A stretch of DNA of 64,000 nucleotides from Chryseobacterium defluvii (GCF_014204415.1 NZ_JACHLE010000005.1:187145-251144), one strand, 5' to 3'; counted from the stretch's first letter, positions 17,852-27,099 are shown. Numbers and translations are program-made. The notes: generated by a model from the letters alone, not told the origin.

Positions 17852-19198
17852 CTATGCTCTTTCCAGAAAACTCTCAAAAGAATTCAATACGGAAATCGTA
17901 CCGTCAGCTTCTATTTTATCAAGTTTTAAGAATTCTATGGTATTGACAGAATTTTCATCAAAATCTTTCTGAACCCTTACATAGTTTTCCGTAAAGCCAA
18001 ACATTTTTCCGTCTTTATTTTCGTGTTCCCAAAGTACGGGAAGTGTCTTTCCTAACTGGGTCTGGTAGAATGCCATTTTCTTTTTCTCAGAAAGAATCCT
18101 CAGCATTTTGTTACGTTTTTTTCTTTCGGATACAGGAACTATTCCATCCATTTCAGCTGCTTCCGTATTTTCTCTCTCGGAATAGGTGAAAACGTGTAAA
18201 TAAGTAATTGGCAGCTCATTAAGGAAATTGTATGTTTCCAGGAATCTCTCTTCCGTTTCTCCCGGGAAGCCTACAATAACGTCAACACCAATAGCTGCAT
18301 CAGGCATCACTTCGTGGATCTTTTTTACCCTGTCATTATACAATTTTGTCAGGTAACGGCGCTTCATTTTTTTCAGCAGGTCGTCACTTCCGGACTGTAA
18401 AGGAATATGAAAATGCGGAACAAAGCTTCTGCTTTTGGAAACCAATTCAATACTTTCGTCTTTCAGGAGGTTGGGCTCAATGGAAGAAATACGTATCCTT
18501 TCAATACCGTTTACTTTATCCAATTCAGAGATCAGGTCTAAAAAGGTATGCTCATGCCTTTTATTTCCGAACTCTCCTTTTCCGTAATCTCCGATATTGA
18601 CTCCGGTAAGAACAATTTCCTTAATATCTTTTCCTGCTATCTCCGTAGCATTTTTTAATACATTTTCAATGGTATCCGAACGTGAAATCCCTCTTGCCAA
18701 TGGAATCGTACAATACGTACATTTATAGTCGCAACCATCCTGAACTTTCAGGAAAGCCCTGGTCCTGTCCCCTATTGAGTAGCTTCCGATAAAGAAATCG
18801 GTCTCTTCAATTTCGCAGGAATGAACAATCCCTTCACTTCCAGATTTTTCCAGATCATCAAGATAGCTCAGGATATTGAATTTTTCTTTAGCGCCAAGAA
18901 CAAGGTCTACACCTTCGATCTGTGAGATCTCTTCAGGTTTCAGCTGTGCATAGCATCCTACAATAACCACCAGACCTTCAGGATTGGCCTTCACGGCTCT
19001 TTTTACGTGAAGTTTGCATTCACGGTCTGCATTTTCAGTTACAGAGCAGGTATTGATCACATAAATATCCGCTTTATCATCAAAGTTTACCTTATCATAA
19101 CCGGCATCTGTCAATTGACGGGCAATAGTAGATGTTTCCGCAAAATTTAATTTGCAGCCAAGGGTATGAAATGCGGCAGTCCTGTGAAAATGAGCCAT
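17852..19198 (-). CDS. mtaB: tRNA N6-threonylcarbamoyladenosine(37)-C2 methylthiotransferase MtaB
   Basis: 448 residues. The N-terminal UPF0004 domain has TLGCKLNFAETS, NTCSVTENA and GCYAQLKPEEI, whose three cysteines hold the second iron-sulfur cluster. A radical-SAM core follows with QDGCDYKCTYCTIPLARG, LTGVNIGDYG and PHFHIPLQSGSD. It closes with a TRAM-like end. The enzyme adds methylthio to t6A37 in tRNAs reading ANN codons. TLGCKLN and IPLARG separate it from MiaB and RimO. A TATCTTTG box at 19231-19224 precedes it. Confidence 0.93.
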   Translation of the reverse strand: MAHFHRTAAFHTLGCKLNFAETSTIARQLTDAGYDKVNFDDKADIYVINTCSVTENADRECKLHVKRAVKANPEGLVVIVGCYAQLKPEEISQIEGVDLVLGAKEKFNILSYLDDLEKSGSEGIVHSCEIEETDFFIGSYSIGDRTRAFLKVQDGCDYKCTYCTIPLARGISRSDTIENVLKNATEIAGKDIKEIVLTGVNIGDYGKGEFGNKRHEHTFLDLISELDKVNGIERIRISSIEPNLLKDESIELVSKSRSFVPHFHIPLQSGSDDLLKKMKRRYLTKLYNDRVKKIHEVMPDAAIGVDVIVGFPGETEERFLETYNFLNELPITYLHVFTYSERENTEAAEMDGIVPVSERKKRNKMLRILSEKKKMAFYQTQLGKTLPVLWEHENKDGKMFGFTENYVRVQKDFDENSVNTIEFLKLDKIEADGTISVLNSFESFLERA

Positions 19199-19223
19199 GT
19201 ATTATCCTGAATTTTTCTGGGTG

Positions 19224-19231
19224 CAAAGATA
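19224..19231 (-). promoter_or_regulatory. Putative -7 element for mtaB
   Basis: TATCTTTG on the minus strand, 25 bp before the mtaB ATG. A TTG lies only 13 bp further upstream, too close for a normal -33 box. Confidence 0.35.
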
Positions 19232-19264
19232 GTGATTTTAATAACAATACTAAATCGATTGATT

Positions 19265-19858
19265 CTATTGCCTGTATTCATCCCTCACTTCAGGACTGTT
19301 CTGAAAACATACCGGCGAAGAATTTGAGCCTGTTTTTCCAGAAAATTTGTTTTCCATTGCGGAGTTGAATTTCCCTGATCTGTTTCTGGCTATAGAAAGT
19401 GTTTTCCAGTCATTATTTTTCATCATTTTAGCAATGTAAATAATCTGCCCTATATGATACGGATAATGAGCCAGCTGGCGAAGCACCGCGTCCATAACGG
19501 AATGAGCTTCATCCCTGATATAAATTATAGAATACATATTTTCATCATGGATCTGCTGCAAAGCATCAAAAAGACATTTCCAGCCTTTCTCCCAATAATC
19601 CAGTATCTCATGCCTTGTGGTGAATGTATTGATAAATTCCTCATCCCTGTTGCGCCAGGATTTCTCCCCATCCTCCGTTAAGAAGTTTGTCCATCTTGAC
19701 AGCATATTTCCGGCAATATGTTTTACAATAACGGCAATTGAATTACTTTCTTCATTATACTGCCAGAAGATCTGCTCATCGGAAAGCTGCTCAAAGGTTT
19801 TGTCTCCCAGAGATTTGTAATATTCGAAACGTTTGATAAACAGGTCTTTCATTTTCAT
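19265..19858 (-). CDS. DUF1572 / DinB-like four-helix protein
   Basis: 197 residues. It starts MKMKDLFIKRFEYYKSLGDKTFEQLSDEQI. Putative metal-binding histidines lie in VKHIAGNM and in HYPYHIGQIIYIAK, as in the DinB/YfiT superfamily. The last 30 residues (GKFNSAMENK onward) are low in structure. DUF1572 proteins are thought to be metal-binding and possibly thiol-dependent enzymes. The substrate is unknown. Confidence 0.82.
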   Translation of the reverse strand: MKMKDLFIKRFEYYKSLGDKTFEQLSDEQIFWQYNEESNSIAVIVKHIAGNMLSRWTNFLTEDGEKSWRNRDEEFINTFTTRHEILDYWEKGWKCLFDALQQIHDENMYSIIYIRDEAHSVMDAVLRQLAHYPYHIGQIIYIAKMMKNNDWKTLSIARNRSGKFNSAMENKFSGKTGSNSSPVCFQNSPEVRDEYRQ

Positions 19859-19931
19859 ATAGTTTTATTTCAAATGTAAAGATAAAATTGGGTTTATTTG
19901 AATTGAAAAATTCTATTTTGATTCTTTACAA

Positions 19932-20096
19932 TTGTCATTCTGAACGAAGCATAAGTACAGTCAGGAATCCATATAACCTTTTTATTAATATTAAACTTAA
20001 TCGTTGTAGAAATCATTTCTATTAAGATTTTTGCGGCCTTTGCGTTTAAAATAATTGAGATTCTTCACTACGCTTTCGCTTCGTTCAGAATGACAA
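19932..20096. repeat. 165-bp element bounded by 19-bp perfect inverted repeats
   Basis: TTGTCATTCTGAACGAAGC at 19932-19950 is the exact reverse complement of 20078-20096. The inside holds a 'gcggcctttgcgttta' stretch and no coding frame. Elements of this look are frequent between genes in Bacteroidetes genomes (from memory). They may be MITE-like or transcript-ending repeats. It fills the gap between two minus-strand genes. Confidence 0.75.
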
Positions 20097-20118
20097 GTAG
20101 ATGGCAGGGTTTTACGGA

Positions 20119-20916
20119 TCATTTTATGCTTGTAATATTCCCGCAAAGGTTTTCCAGATGAAAGATCTTGTGAAAAGGGCTTTTCACTTCGTTCAAATGT
20201 TCCTTATCCTGTATAAAGGTATATCGTGAGGCCAGGGAATTCATATCGGAAACAATCACCAGCCAGCATTCATCTACAGAAGTGTCATAATAAGGGAATT
20301 TTTCATTCTTTTTCTCTATCAGTTCCAGGATCTTCTCGGAGCAAAGCTCATCGAACAAATTCATACTATATTCATGGGTAATAAAGACATTCCTTCTGTG
20401 AAAGGATTTTCTGATGCTTTTTATACATCCGGACGGTTTATTTTTTTTGATACTTTTACAGATCGAAAGAATAATTTCCTGCTGGCTTTCCGGATGATCA
20501 AATCTAATATTGGAGTGGAATTCTAAAAAATAAACACCACGATATTTCGTAGTGTCTTCTTGTTCTAAAACTATTTCTGCCTGACGGAAAATTTTATTTA
20601 AGCAGCTTTCAACTTTCTTCATTTCTAAATGGTTGATCACTTCAGTAAGTTCTATTCCTATTTTTTTATTGTTGAACTGGGCAATAAAGTCGGGGCTTTC
20701 ACAGGTAAGGTTTTCAAATTTAACTTCAGGGAAATGATGCATAAAAGAATTGAGCAGCAGAATTTCAGATTTTTTCTTGTACTTCTCCCGGTCATGAAGC
20801 GGAGATTCATCTATGGTACGATGATACCTCTCTATGGGCTTTTTTTTCAAATGCCTGTTCAGGTAATATAAGCTTAGATTCTTGACCAAATCTTCATCTG
20901 AAAATACCTTTTTCAT
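20119..20916 (-). CDS. Hypothetical protein, possible PD-(D/E)XK nuclease-like fold
   Basis: 265 residues, Lys/Glu/His-rich, cytosolic. The stretch SPDFIAQFNNKKIGIELTEV (about 84-103) has the layout PD-x(12)-ExT. This resembles a restriction-endonuclease-like core in which the usual lysine is threonine. An upstream FMHHFPEVKFEN helix-strand and a downstream RGVYFLEFHSN strand fit such a fold. No partner methylase is present. I do not recognise the family, so nuclease activity is only a possibility. Confidence 0.6.
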   Translation of the reverse strand: MKKVFSDEDLVKNLSLYYLNRHLKKKPIERYHRTIDESPLHDREKYKKKSEILLLNSFMHHFPEVKFENLTCESPDFIAQFNNKKIGIELTEVINHLEMKKVESCLNKIFRQAEIVLEQEDTTKYRGVYFLEFHSNIRFDHPESQQEIILSICKSIKKNKPSGCIKSIRKSFHRRNVFITHEYSMNLFDELCSEKILELIEKKNEKFPYYDTSVDECWLVIVSDMNSLASRYTFIQDKEHLNEVKSPFHKIFHLENLCGNITSIK

Positions 20917-21078
20917 AACTTTTTTATTATGTTAAGTAACAAATAACTCGCACAAATTGCCTGTGAAGTTTTTGATAATCAAAAATTTACATTTAAAGGT
21001 AATCAAAAAAAACATTCGGTGCATATTTTTAAAAATAATTTATTAAATAATTAATGTAAAGTTTATTTTCATAATTAA

Positions 21079-21086
21079 TACCTTTG
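21079..21086 (+). promoter_or_regulatory. Putative -7 element for the phosphorylase-like gene
   Basis: TACCTTTG fits TAnnTTTG, 27 bp before the ATG at 21114. No TTG is seen at the -33 distance. Confidence 0.4.
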
Positions 21087-21113
21087 CCCCTTCAAATAAT
21101 AAAACTGTGATTT

Positions 21114-22778
21114 ATGGATTTTAAAAATTTTAAAATACCTTATAGCGTAGATCCACAATACTCTAAAAAAGTAGCTTATTTTTCTATGGAATTTGCGCTT
21201 GAGCAGGTATTAAAAATATATTCGGGGGGGTTAGGGTTTTTAGCAGGATCTCATATGAGAAGTGCTTATAACCTGAAACAGGACCTTATAGGAATAGGTA
21301 TTTTGTGGAAATTCGGGTATTATGATCAGGCAAGGAATCATGATCAGACCTTACAGCCTGTATGGACGAGAAAAATGTACAGCTTTCTTGAAGACACGGG
21401 AATAAAGTTTCAGATCGAGATTCACAGCGCCCCGGTTTGGGTAAAGGTGTGGTATCTGGATCCTGAAATTTTCAATACGGCTCCTATGTTTTTCCTTTCT
21501 ACGGATGTTCCGGAAAACGATCATATTTCAAAAACAATTTGCCATAAGCTTTATGATGCCAATGAATCTACCAAGCTGGCACAATATATCCTGTTAGGAA
21601 AAGGAGGGGCAAAACTGCTGGATGAAATGAATATCGAAAGGGATATCTATCACCTGAACGAAGCTCACGGCCTTCCTGCAGCATTCCATTTACTGAAAAA
21701 GTATAACGGGGATATTAACAAGGTAAAGGAAAAGTTGGTTTTCACTACCCATACTCCTGAAGAGGCAGGAAATGAGAAGCATAATTTAAGGCTATGCTAT
21801 GACATGTCTTATTTTTCCGGCTTCAGCATGGAAGAGGTAAAACGTATTGAAGGGGCAGATGATGACCGTTTCAATCATTCTCTTTGCGCCCTGAAAATGG
21901 CAAGAATTGCCAATGGGGTTTCCCAGCTTCACGGAGTGGTTTCCAGAACCATGTGGAGCAAATATCAGGGAATCTGTGAGATCACTTCTATTACCAATGC
22001 ACAGGAATTCAAATACTGGTCAGATAAACCTCTTTACAATGCTAAGGACGAAAATGATGAAACGGTCTTCGATTACCGAAAAAAGCATTTAAAAAAGAGA
22101 CTTTTCAAAATAGTTGCCGACCAGACCGGAAATTTATTCGATCCGAATGTTTTCACGATCGTCTGGGCAAGAAGGTTTGCCGGCTATAAGCGTGCCGATC
22201 TCCTTTTACATGATAAAGAAAGGTTCCACAGGCTATTGAACCATCCAAAATATCCGGTACAGATTATCTGGGCAGGAAAGCCTTATCCGATGGATTATTC
22301 TGCGATCTCCACTTTCAACACTTTAGTTGAAGAAAGTAAAAATCATAAAAACATGGCTGTTTTAACGGGCTATGAACTTTCTCTGAGTAAATCTCTGAAA
22401 CAGGGTTCAGACCTGTGGTTAAACAATCCAAGGGTTCCACGGGAAGCATCAGGTACTTCCGGTATGACGGCTGCGATGAACGGTTCTGTAAATCTTTCGA
22501 CCGATGACGGATGGATCCCTGAGTTTGCAAAACACGGCGAAAATTCTTTTGTAGTCCCTAAAGCTGATTATATGAACATGAGCATTTACGAGCAGGACAA
22601 TTATGATCTTAACAAATTATATGAGATCCTCGAGAACGAAATACTTCCTGCATACTACGACAATCCAAAAAAATGGAGAAAAATACAGTACACTGCCATG
22701 AATGATGTTAAAGACCAATTCAACAGTGACAGGATGGCGGATGGATATTATAACGTGCTTTATAATTATAAAAGATAG
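21114..22778 (+). CDS. Short alpha-glucan phosphorylase-like protein (GT35) lacking the PLP lysine
   Basis: 554 residues. Family marks include VAYFSMEFAL, YSGGLGFLAGSH, HLNEAHG, FTTHTP, WARRFAGYKRADLL and GSDLWLNNPRVPREASGTSGM. The phosphorylase signature is EAxGxxxMK, in which Lys carries pyridoxal phosphate. Here the residue is Thr (about residue 452, codon ACG at 22467-22469). The usual GKAHP segment is also changed to GKPYP. The length is shorter than classic GlgP (about 800). It may be a divergent family without phosphorylase chemistry. It stands alone. Confidence 0.82.
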   Translation: MDFKNFKIPYSVDPQYSKKVAYFSMEFALEQVLKIYSGGLGFLAGSHMRSAYNLKQDLIGIGILWKFGYYDQARNHDQTLQPVWTRKMYSFLEDTGIKFQIEIHSAPVWVKVWYLDPEIFNTAPMFFLSTDVPENDHISKTICHKLYDANESTKLAQYILLGKGGAKLLDEMNIERDIYHLNEAHGLPAAFHLLKKYNGDINKVKEKLVFTTHTPEEAGNEKHNLRLCYDMSYFSGFSMEEVKRIEGADDDRFNHSLCALKMARIANGVSQLHGVVSRTMWSKYQGICEITSITNAQEFKYWSDKPLYNAKDENDETVFDYRKKHLKKRLFKIVADQTGNLFDPNVFTIVWARRFAGYKRADLLLHDKERFHRLLNHPKYPVQIIWAGKPYPMDYSAISTFNTLVEESKNHKNMAVLTGYELSLSKSLKQGSDLWLNNPRVPREASGTSGMTAAMNGSVNLSTDDGWIPEFAKHGENSFVVPKADYMNMSIYEQDNYDLNKLYEILENEILPAYYDNPKKWRKIQYTAMNDVKDQFNSDRMADGYYNVLYNYKR

Positions 22779-22850
22779 TAGAAATCTTTTAAAAATTGTT
22801 TGATGTTGAGCCGATTTTACATCAAATGATCATATACTCTTATGAAAGTT

Positions 22851-22896
22851 TAGAAAAATTTTTCCCAAAGAATATTCTTTGGGAAAAATTTTTCTA
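22851..22896. terminator. 46-bp perfect palindrome downstream of the phosphorylase-like gene
   Basis: Both 23-base arms match exactly around the centre at 22873/22874. The core arm is TTTTTCCCAAAGAAT. In RNA this gives a long hairpin with a GGG/CCC step and T-rich flanks. It begins 73 bp after the stop and ends 144 bp before the next gene. A rho-independent terminator is likely. Confidence 0.65.
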
Positions 22897-23040
22897 TTAC
22901 CTATAAAGTTTTCAATATTTATATGAATATACAATAAAAGATGTTATATTTTTACAAAATCTAAGGTAGAAATATGCCCAGTGATCCGGAGGGTTTGTCC
23001 AAAGTCTTTAATGCCCGGCAATCTGGTAAATCATAATCAT

Positions 23041-24519
23041 ATGAGTATAAAATTAAGCAAATATTACTTTTTGATATTCTTTTTTTATACTATTTATATT
23101 TATAGTCAAAAAAAGGAAAAAGACCAGTTTAAATATTATATTACAAAAACACAGGACAGCTATCAGGATTATAAATATATCCAATCACTGAATTATGCTA
23201 CAAAAGCTCTTGAGATCGCCCAAAAGAGTTCAAGTTCTGAAATGCTCGCAGAGGCATATGTGGAGCTTTCATCTATCTATTCAAACCTTGGTTTATACAA
23301 AGAGAGCCTTTCCTATGCCGATAAGGCCCAAAAGGAAAAATTTACGCAATCAAAAACTATTTTTAAAATAAACCTGCATAATCGAAAAGGCTACATATAT
23401 ACTGGCTTAGGGCTTTATGAGTTTGCCAGAAAAGAATACGGAGAAATTATTAAATTAGTTCCAGACAATACTACGGATGCTTCATTTGTCCGGCAATTAT
23501 CAATGGCCTATGAGCTCATTGGCACATCATACGGTATGGAAAATAAATCCTACGATTCACTCTATAAATATTGCAACAAGTCGATCTCTATTCTAAAAAA
23601 ATGCCCGGAAAAGGATCTTTATGAAGAGCTTTCTCTTTCATATCTCCAAATATCCCAAGGTTTTGTGGAAGAAAAAAAATTTGATTCTGCATGGTCATAC
23701 ATTGACCAAAGTATAAAACTGATAAAAAAATATGATCCTCAATATCCTTTGTTCCAACATTATGAAGCTTTGGGAAGTTTTTATTATTTTAAGAAAGAAT
23801 ATAAAAAGTCTCTGACATATTACCTGACATCTCTGGAAATGCTCAAAACATATCCTCAGGATGAAGAATATTCTACTTACATTTATAAGGATATTGCAGA
23901 TAGTTATCATAACTTAGGACAAATAGAGAAAGAGAAAGAATATTTAAAAATATATGCTGAGAAAACTGAACTTCAATTGTCGGAAAATAAAAAGAATACG
24001 TCTTATGCTTTAAAATTAATTGTAGAAGAGGAACAAAAAGAAAAAAGAACTTCTACCCGCCACATGTATATTTTCCTGCTCTTGTTTATACCAATCATTA
24101 TACTTTTAGCATGGTACTATTTTAAGGAAAAAAGAAAAAGGAGAAAAATTGAATACGATTCTGAAAAGCTTTTACAGATAAAAGAGGAGGAAACCCAGAC
24201 TTTAAAGCAAAAAGTAAATGAATCTTTTGATGAAATTATTCAGTTAGCTAAAGAAAACCACCCTCATTTCTGGACAAGGTTCCAGGAAGTATATCCGGAG
24301 TTTCAAACTAAGTTGCTGGCCCATTGCCCCGAACTTAAAACCTCTGAACTTACTTTTTGTGCTTATGTTTATCTTGGCTTTACAACTAAAGAAATTGCCA
24401 CATACACATTTAAAGCAATTAAAACAATTGAGAATAACAGATACAATCTAAGAAAAAAACTAAATCTTGCACCTGAAGAAGATTTTCTGGTATGGCTGCA
24501 AAATCAACAATACATATAA
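23041..24519 (+). CDS. Membrane-anchored TPR protein with C-terminal LuxR-type HTH
   Basis: 492 residues from the ATG at 23041. An upstream in-frame GTG at 22981 gives no sensible signal peptide. An N-terminal signal (YYFLIFFFYTIYIYSQ) is followed by TPR-like helices (about 30-330), one membrane helix (about 340-362), a Lys/Glu coiled coil, and a C-terminal HTH with LTFCAYVYLGFTTKEIATYTF and KTIENNRYNLRKKL. The sensor half is probably periplasmic and the DNA-binding half cytosolic. It is a paralogue of the genes at 36177 and 37690. It likely controls nearby surface genes (inference). Confidence 0.85.
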   Translation: MSIKLSKYYFLIFFFYTIYIYSQKKEKDQFKYYITKTQDSYQDYKYIQSLNYATKALEIAQKSSSSEMLAEAYVELSSIYSNLGLYKESLSYADKAQKEKFTQSKTIFKINLHNRKGYIYTGLGLYEFARKEYGEIIKLVPDNTTDASFVRQLSMAYELIGTSYGMENKSYDSLYKYCNKSISILKKCPEKDLYEELSLSYLQISQGFVEEKKFDSAWSYIDQSIKLIKKYDPQYPLFQHYEALGSFYYFKKEYKKSLTYYLTSLEMLKTYPQDEEYSTYIYKDIADSYHNLGQIEKEKEYLKIYAEKTELQLSENKKNTSYALKLIVEEEQKEKRTSTRHMYIFLLLFIPIIILLAWYYFKEKRKRRKIEYDSEKLLQIKEEETQTLKQKVNESFDEIIQLAKENHPHFWTRFQEVYPEFQTKLLAHCPELKTSELTFCAYVYLGFTTKEIATYTFKAIKTIENNRYNLRKKLNLAPEEDFLVWLQNQQYI

Positions 24520-24544
24520 CTTTGAATACCAATGCATTACACAT

Positions 24545-24575
24545 TAAAGAGGGCTCGTTGAGGGGCTCTTTTTTT
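24545..24575 (+). terminator. Putative terminator after the TPR-HTH gene
   Basis: An imperfect stem (AAAGAG..CTC / GAG..CTCTTT) is followed by a run of seven T. It lies 26 bp after the stop at 24519. Confidence 0.5.
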
Positions 24576-24961
24576 GTTGCAAAAGAAATGTTTTTTTTGC
24601 TTTGCACAGTTTTCTGATAAGAATACAGTTAGTGAAAATTTTGTGCTGCACTTTAATTTGAATAATACTCTGATTATTAACGGGAGAAAATCAAAATTTG
24701 TTCTGTCATTAAGCTTATTATAATGAAGCAAATATATAATATACTTTATTTATTTTCAAAAAGTTTTCTACTGCATAGGAAGCCGGGCTATTCTTTTTTT
24801 ACTTCTTTATTTTCTTTATCCATCCACTATCACACTATAAAGTTATTTAGTGAGAGAAATACTATCTACAATCGTATTTTTTATAAAAATTTTAAAATAA
24901 GGTCTCCCCCTCCTGTTTAGGTATACAATTTACGTATCAAACAATCAATTTACTAACACTA
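24576..24961. other. Gap without a supported gene
   Basis: AT-rich stretch between the TPR-HTH gene and the secreted protein at 24962. It holds a 65-codon frame at 24723-24920 whose translation looks random. I see no convincing TAnnTTTG box. It should contain the promoter for the 24962 gene. Confidence 0.4.
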
Positions 24962-26203
24962 ATGATGAATAAAATAATGATAAATACTAATATTTTTTCC
25001 AAAATAAAAAATATGCTTATAGTCTGCTTAATAATGCAGCTATTCAGCATCCAGCTTTCTGCACAGAATGTATTGGAGTTTGCTAAAATAAACGGAGATG
25101 GAAATCCCACAGGTAACGGACCTATAGCCGAAACTACGATACAGTTTTTAAAAAATATAAATAACCCTTCAGGGAATACATTTGAAGCCTATACACCAGA
25201 AATCACTGCCACTTTCCAAATTACCAACCAACAGTTTACACATTCAGGAATACCAACCGGCCGGCCTGTTAATATAGGGTGGTCACAAGGGGCTAGCAGC
25301 AATATTTATGATAACCTTGACGATTTTGGCTTACCCCAGGCTTCATGGTTTACATCAGCCAATTCCACGCCAGGTACAGGTATTGATATAGTTGAGAACA
25401 GAGGAATAGCTTTAACTGCTGCTACACGACCTCTAAGATACGCAAACCTCCCTACCAATGGCCGTTACCATATGGCAAACCTTGTTATTACATTTAACAG
25501 GCCTGTTAAAGATCCTATCCTGCATATAGCAGGTATGGGCGGATATAGCTATGCCACAGTGGGAACGGAATTAGGATTTTCTGCAGAATTTGATTTGGAC
25601 AATTCAAATGTTCCGGTCACATTCACGAAATTGTCCGGTTCCAATGCATTATCGGTAAATACCAATCAAATATTAAATAATGCTTCAAGCATATATAATA
25701 CAGGAACAGACAGATGTGGTTCGGGTTCTGTTAAGGTAAGCGGTTCCGGAATTACGAGCCTTACATTAAAAGTATACATAAGAGGGGATGGTAGATCTCC
25801 ATTTCCAATGCTTTGGGACTATACCGGTAACCTTGGAGATAGTGTTAATTTGAGCATATCTTTATCAGAGGATTCCAGCCCCGGTTATTGTTACAGACCA
25901 GCTGCTACTACAGGTACTGTTTTAGACACAAAGCACGGCATTACCGCATTAGGAAGAGCAGGTGCCACTAATGATAACTGGCCGATGGTACGCAAGGGAG
26001 CATGGACTGCGCTAGAGGCTAAAACCAAAGGTTTTGTGATTAACAGAATTCCTTCTACAGCACAGGTAACAGCTATCGCAAACCCTGTAGAAGGGATGAT
26101 GGTATATGATGAAGAAGCAGCCTGTCTGAAAATTTATACCACAACAGACGGAGGCAGCACATTCGGCTGGAAGTGTTTTAATACACAAACATGCCCCGAA
26201 TAA
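24962..26203 (+). CDS. Large secreted protein of unknown function
   Basis: 413 residues. A signal peptide is visible (hydrophobic about 17-33, ending LSAQ). A long beta-rich body follows. The C-terminal module has GFVINRIPSTAQVTAIANPVEGMMVYDEEAACLKIY and ends WKCFNTQTCPE. That module (GMMVYD, then an item of 'cognate' text-like sequence) is common in flavobacterial surface proteins. No T9SS C-terminal domain is seen. The gene is followed at 34 bp by a smaller protein with the same GMMVYD module, so the two are probably one operon. Confidence 0.75.
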   Translation: MMNKIMINTNIFSKIKNMLIVCLIMQLFSIQLSAQNVLEFAKINGDGNPTGNGPIAETTIQFLKNINNPSGNTFEAYTPEITATFQITNQQFTHSGIPTGRPVNIGWSQGASSNIYDNLDDFGLPQASWFTSANSTPGTGIDIVENRGIALTAATRPLRYANLPTNGRYHMANLVITFNRPVKDPILHIAGMGGYSYATVGTELGFSAEFDLDNSNVPVTFTKLSGSNALSVNTNQILNNASSIYNTGTDRCGSGSVKVSGSGITSLTLKVYIRGDGRSPFPMLWDYTGNLGDSVNLSISLSEDSSPGYCYRPAATTGTVLDTKHGITALGRAGATNDNWPMVRKGAWTALEAKTKGFVINRIPSTAQVTAIANPVEGMMVYDEEAACLKIYTTTDGGSTFGWKCFNTQTCPE

Positions 26204-26237
26204 TTAGTTCTAACCAATTTAAAAAAACACATAAAAA

Positions 26238-26756
26238 ATGAAAAGAATATTTTTCATATTATTCGCTTTCGCAATAATTCACACTCATTCCCAAGTAGTG
26301 ATTGGAAATGATAACATAACCAGCATTTCTGTATCTTTAGAATTTGGAAATGATAACAGAGGCCTGCTGCTTCCGTGGGTAACATCTGCTTCTGCACTAA
26401 CGGGGGCCGTCAATGGAACTATCATCTTTGACACCAGTGACAAAAAAATTAAATATAAAAAAGCAGGCTCATGGTTTGACCTGAGTGTAAACAATACAGG
26501 AGAAGCAGATACGAACCTCCAGAATAATCTTATGGAAAACAGTACTGCAAGAGTTACCATAGGTAAAAACGGAGGTTCTGATACTACCCCGGGAATTCTT
26601 GTCCTCACAGATACCGATAAAGCCATGATATTGCCTAAAGTCGCGAGCCCGCACCTGAATATTATAAGCCCTAGTGCAGGAATGATGGTATATGATAACA
26701 GTGCGCATCAGCTCGCTGTATTCAATGGTTCTGTTTGGTCGTTTTGGAAGCCATGA
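26238..26756 (+). CDS. Small secreted protein with GMMVYD module
   Basis: 172 residues. A signal peptide (MKRIFFILFAFAIIHTHSQ) is followed by VVIGNDNITSISVSLEFGND and GLLLPWVTSASAL. The protein has two copies of a pattern in which a GLLLP or AMILPKV strand precedes a G-x-(I/M)-(I/V)-(F/Y)-D strand (GTIIFDTSDKKIKYKKAGSW and GMMVYDNSAHQLAVFNGSVW). This module is frequent in secreted proteins of Flavobacteriia. The role is unknown. It is followed by a strong terminator. Confidence 0.72.
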   Translation: MKRIFFILFAFAIIHTHSQVVIGNDNITSISVSLEFGNDNRGLLLPWVTSASALTGAVNGTIIFDTSDKKIKYKKAGSWFDLSVNNTGEADTNLQNNLMENSTARVTIGKNGGSDTTPGILVLTDTDKAMILPKVASPHLNIISPSAGMMVYDNSAHQLAVFNGSVWSFWKP

Positions 26757-26908
26757 CTACAGATATCATAATTGAAAATTATATTTTAATTAAAGTTAGA
26801 TAATAGATTTAAATGAATTTTTGATGATGTTGACAAGGATTGGAAACAGAATTACAATCTTTTTCGTCCTTGATCTTAAGGAGATAACTCTTTAGAGTTT
26901 ATTAACTT

Positions 26909-26942
26909 AAAATCCATACAAAATTACTTGTATGGATTTTTT
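26909..26942 (+). terminator. Intrinsic terminator after the 24962-26756 genes
   Basis: A 13-bp perfect stem (left arm AAAATCCATACAA, loop AATTAC) ends in a T-run. It lies 152 bp after the stop at 26756. Confidence 0.8.
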
Positions 26943-27099
26943 AATTGTTTTTTCACTTTTACTTACTAAAATTAATATCTCTCAAAAATGTTTTATTATC
27001 ATTACCTAGTACCACTTCACATATTTTGGAAATTTAGCACAGGTATATTTTTTTCATGTCCTGTCAATTAATCGCTTAATTAATTCAGGCATACAAAAA
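26943..27099. other. Rest of the 26757-27099 gap
   Basis: Between the terminator and the end of the 61-residue gene on the other strand I see no gene, repeat or promoter. AT-rich. Confidence 0.4.

Noticed and set aside
24723-24920. 65-codon frame before the 24962 gene
   Set aside because: Translation looks random and the strand is in the leader region of the next gene.
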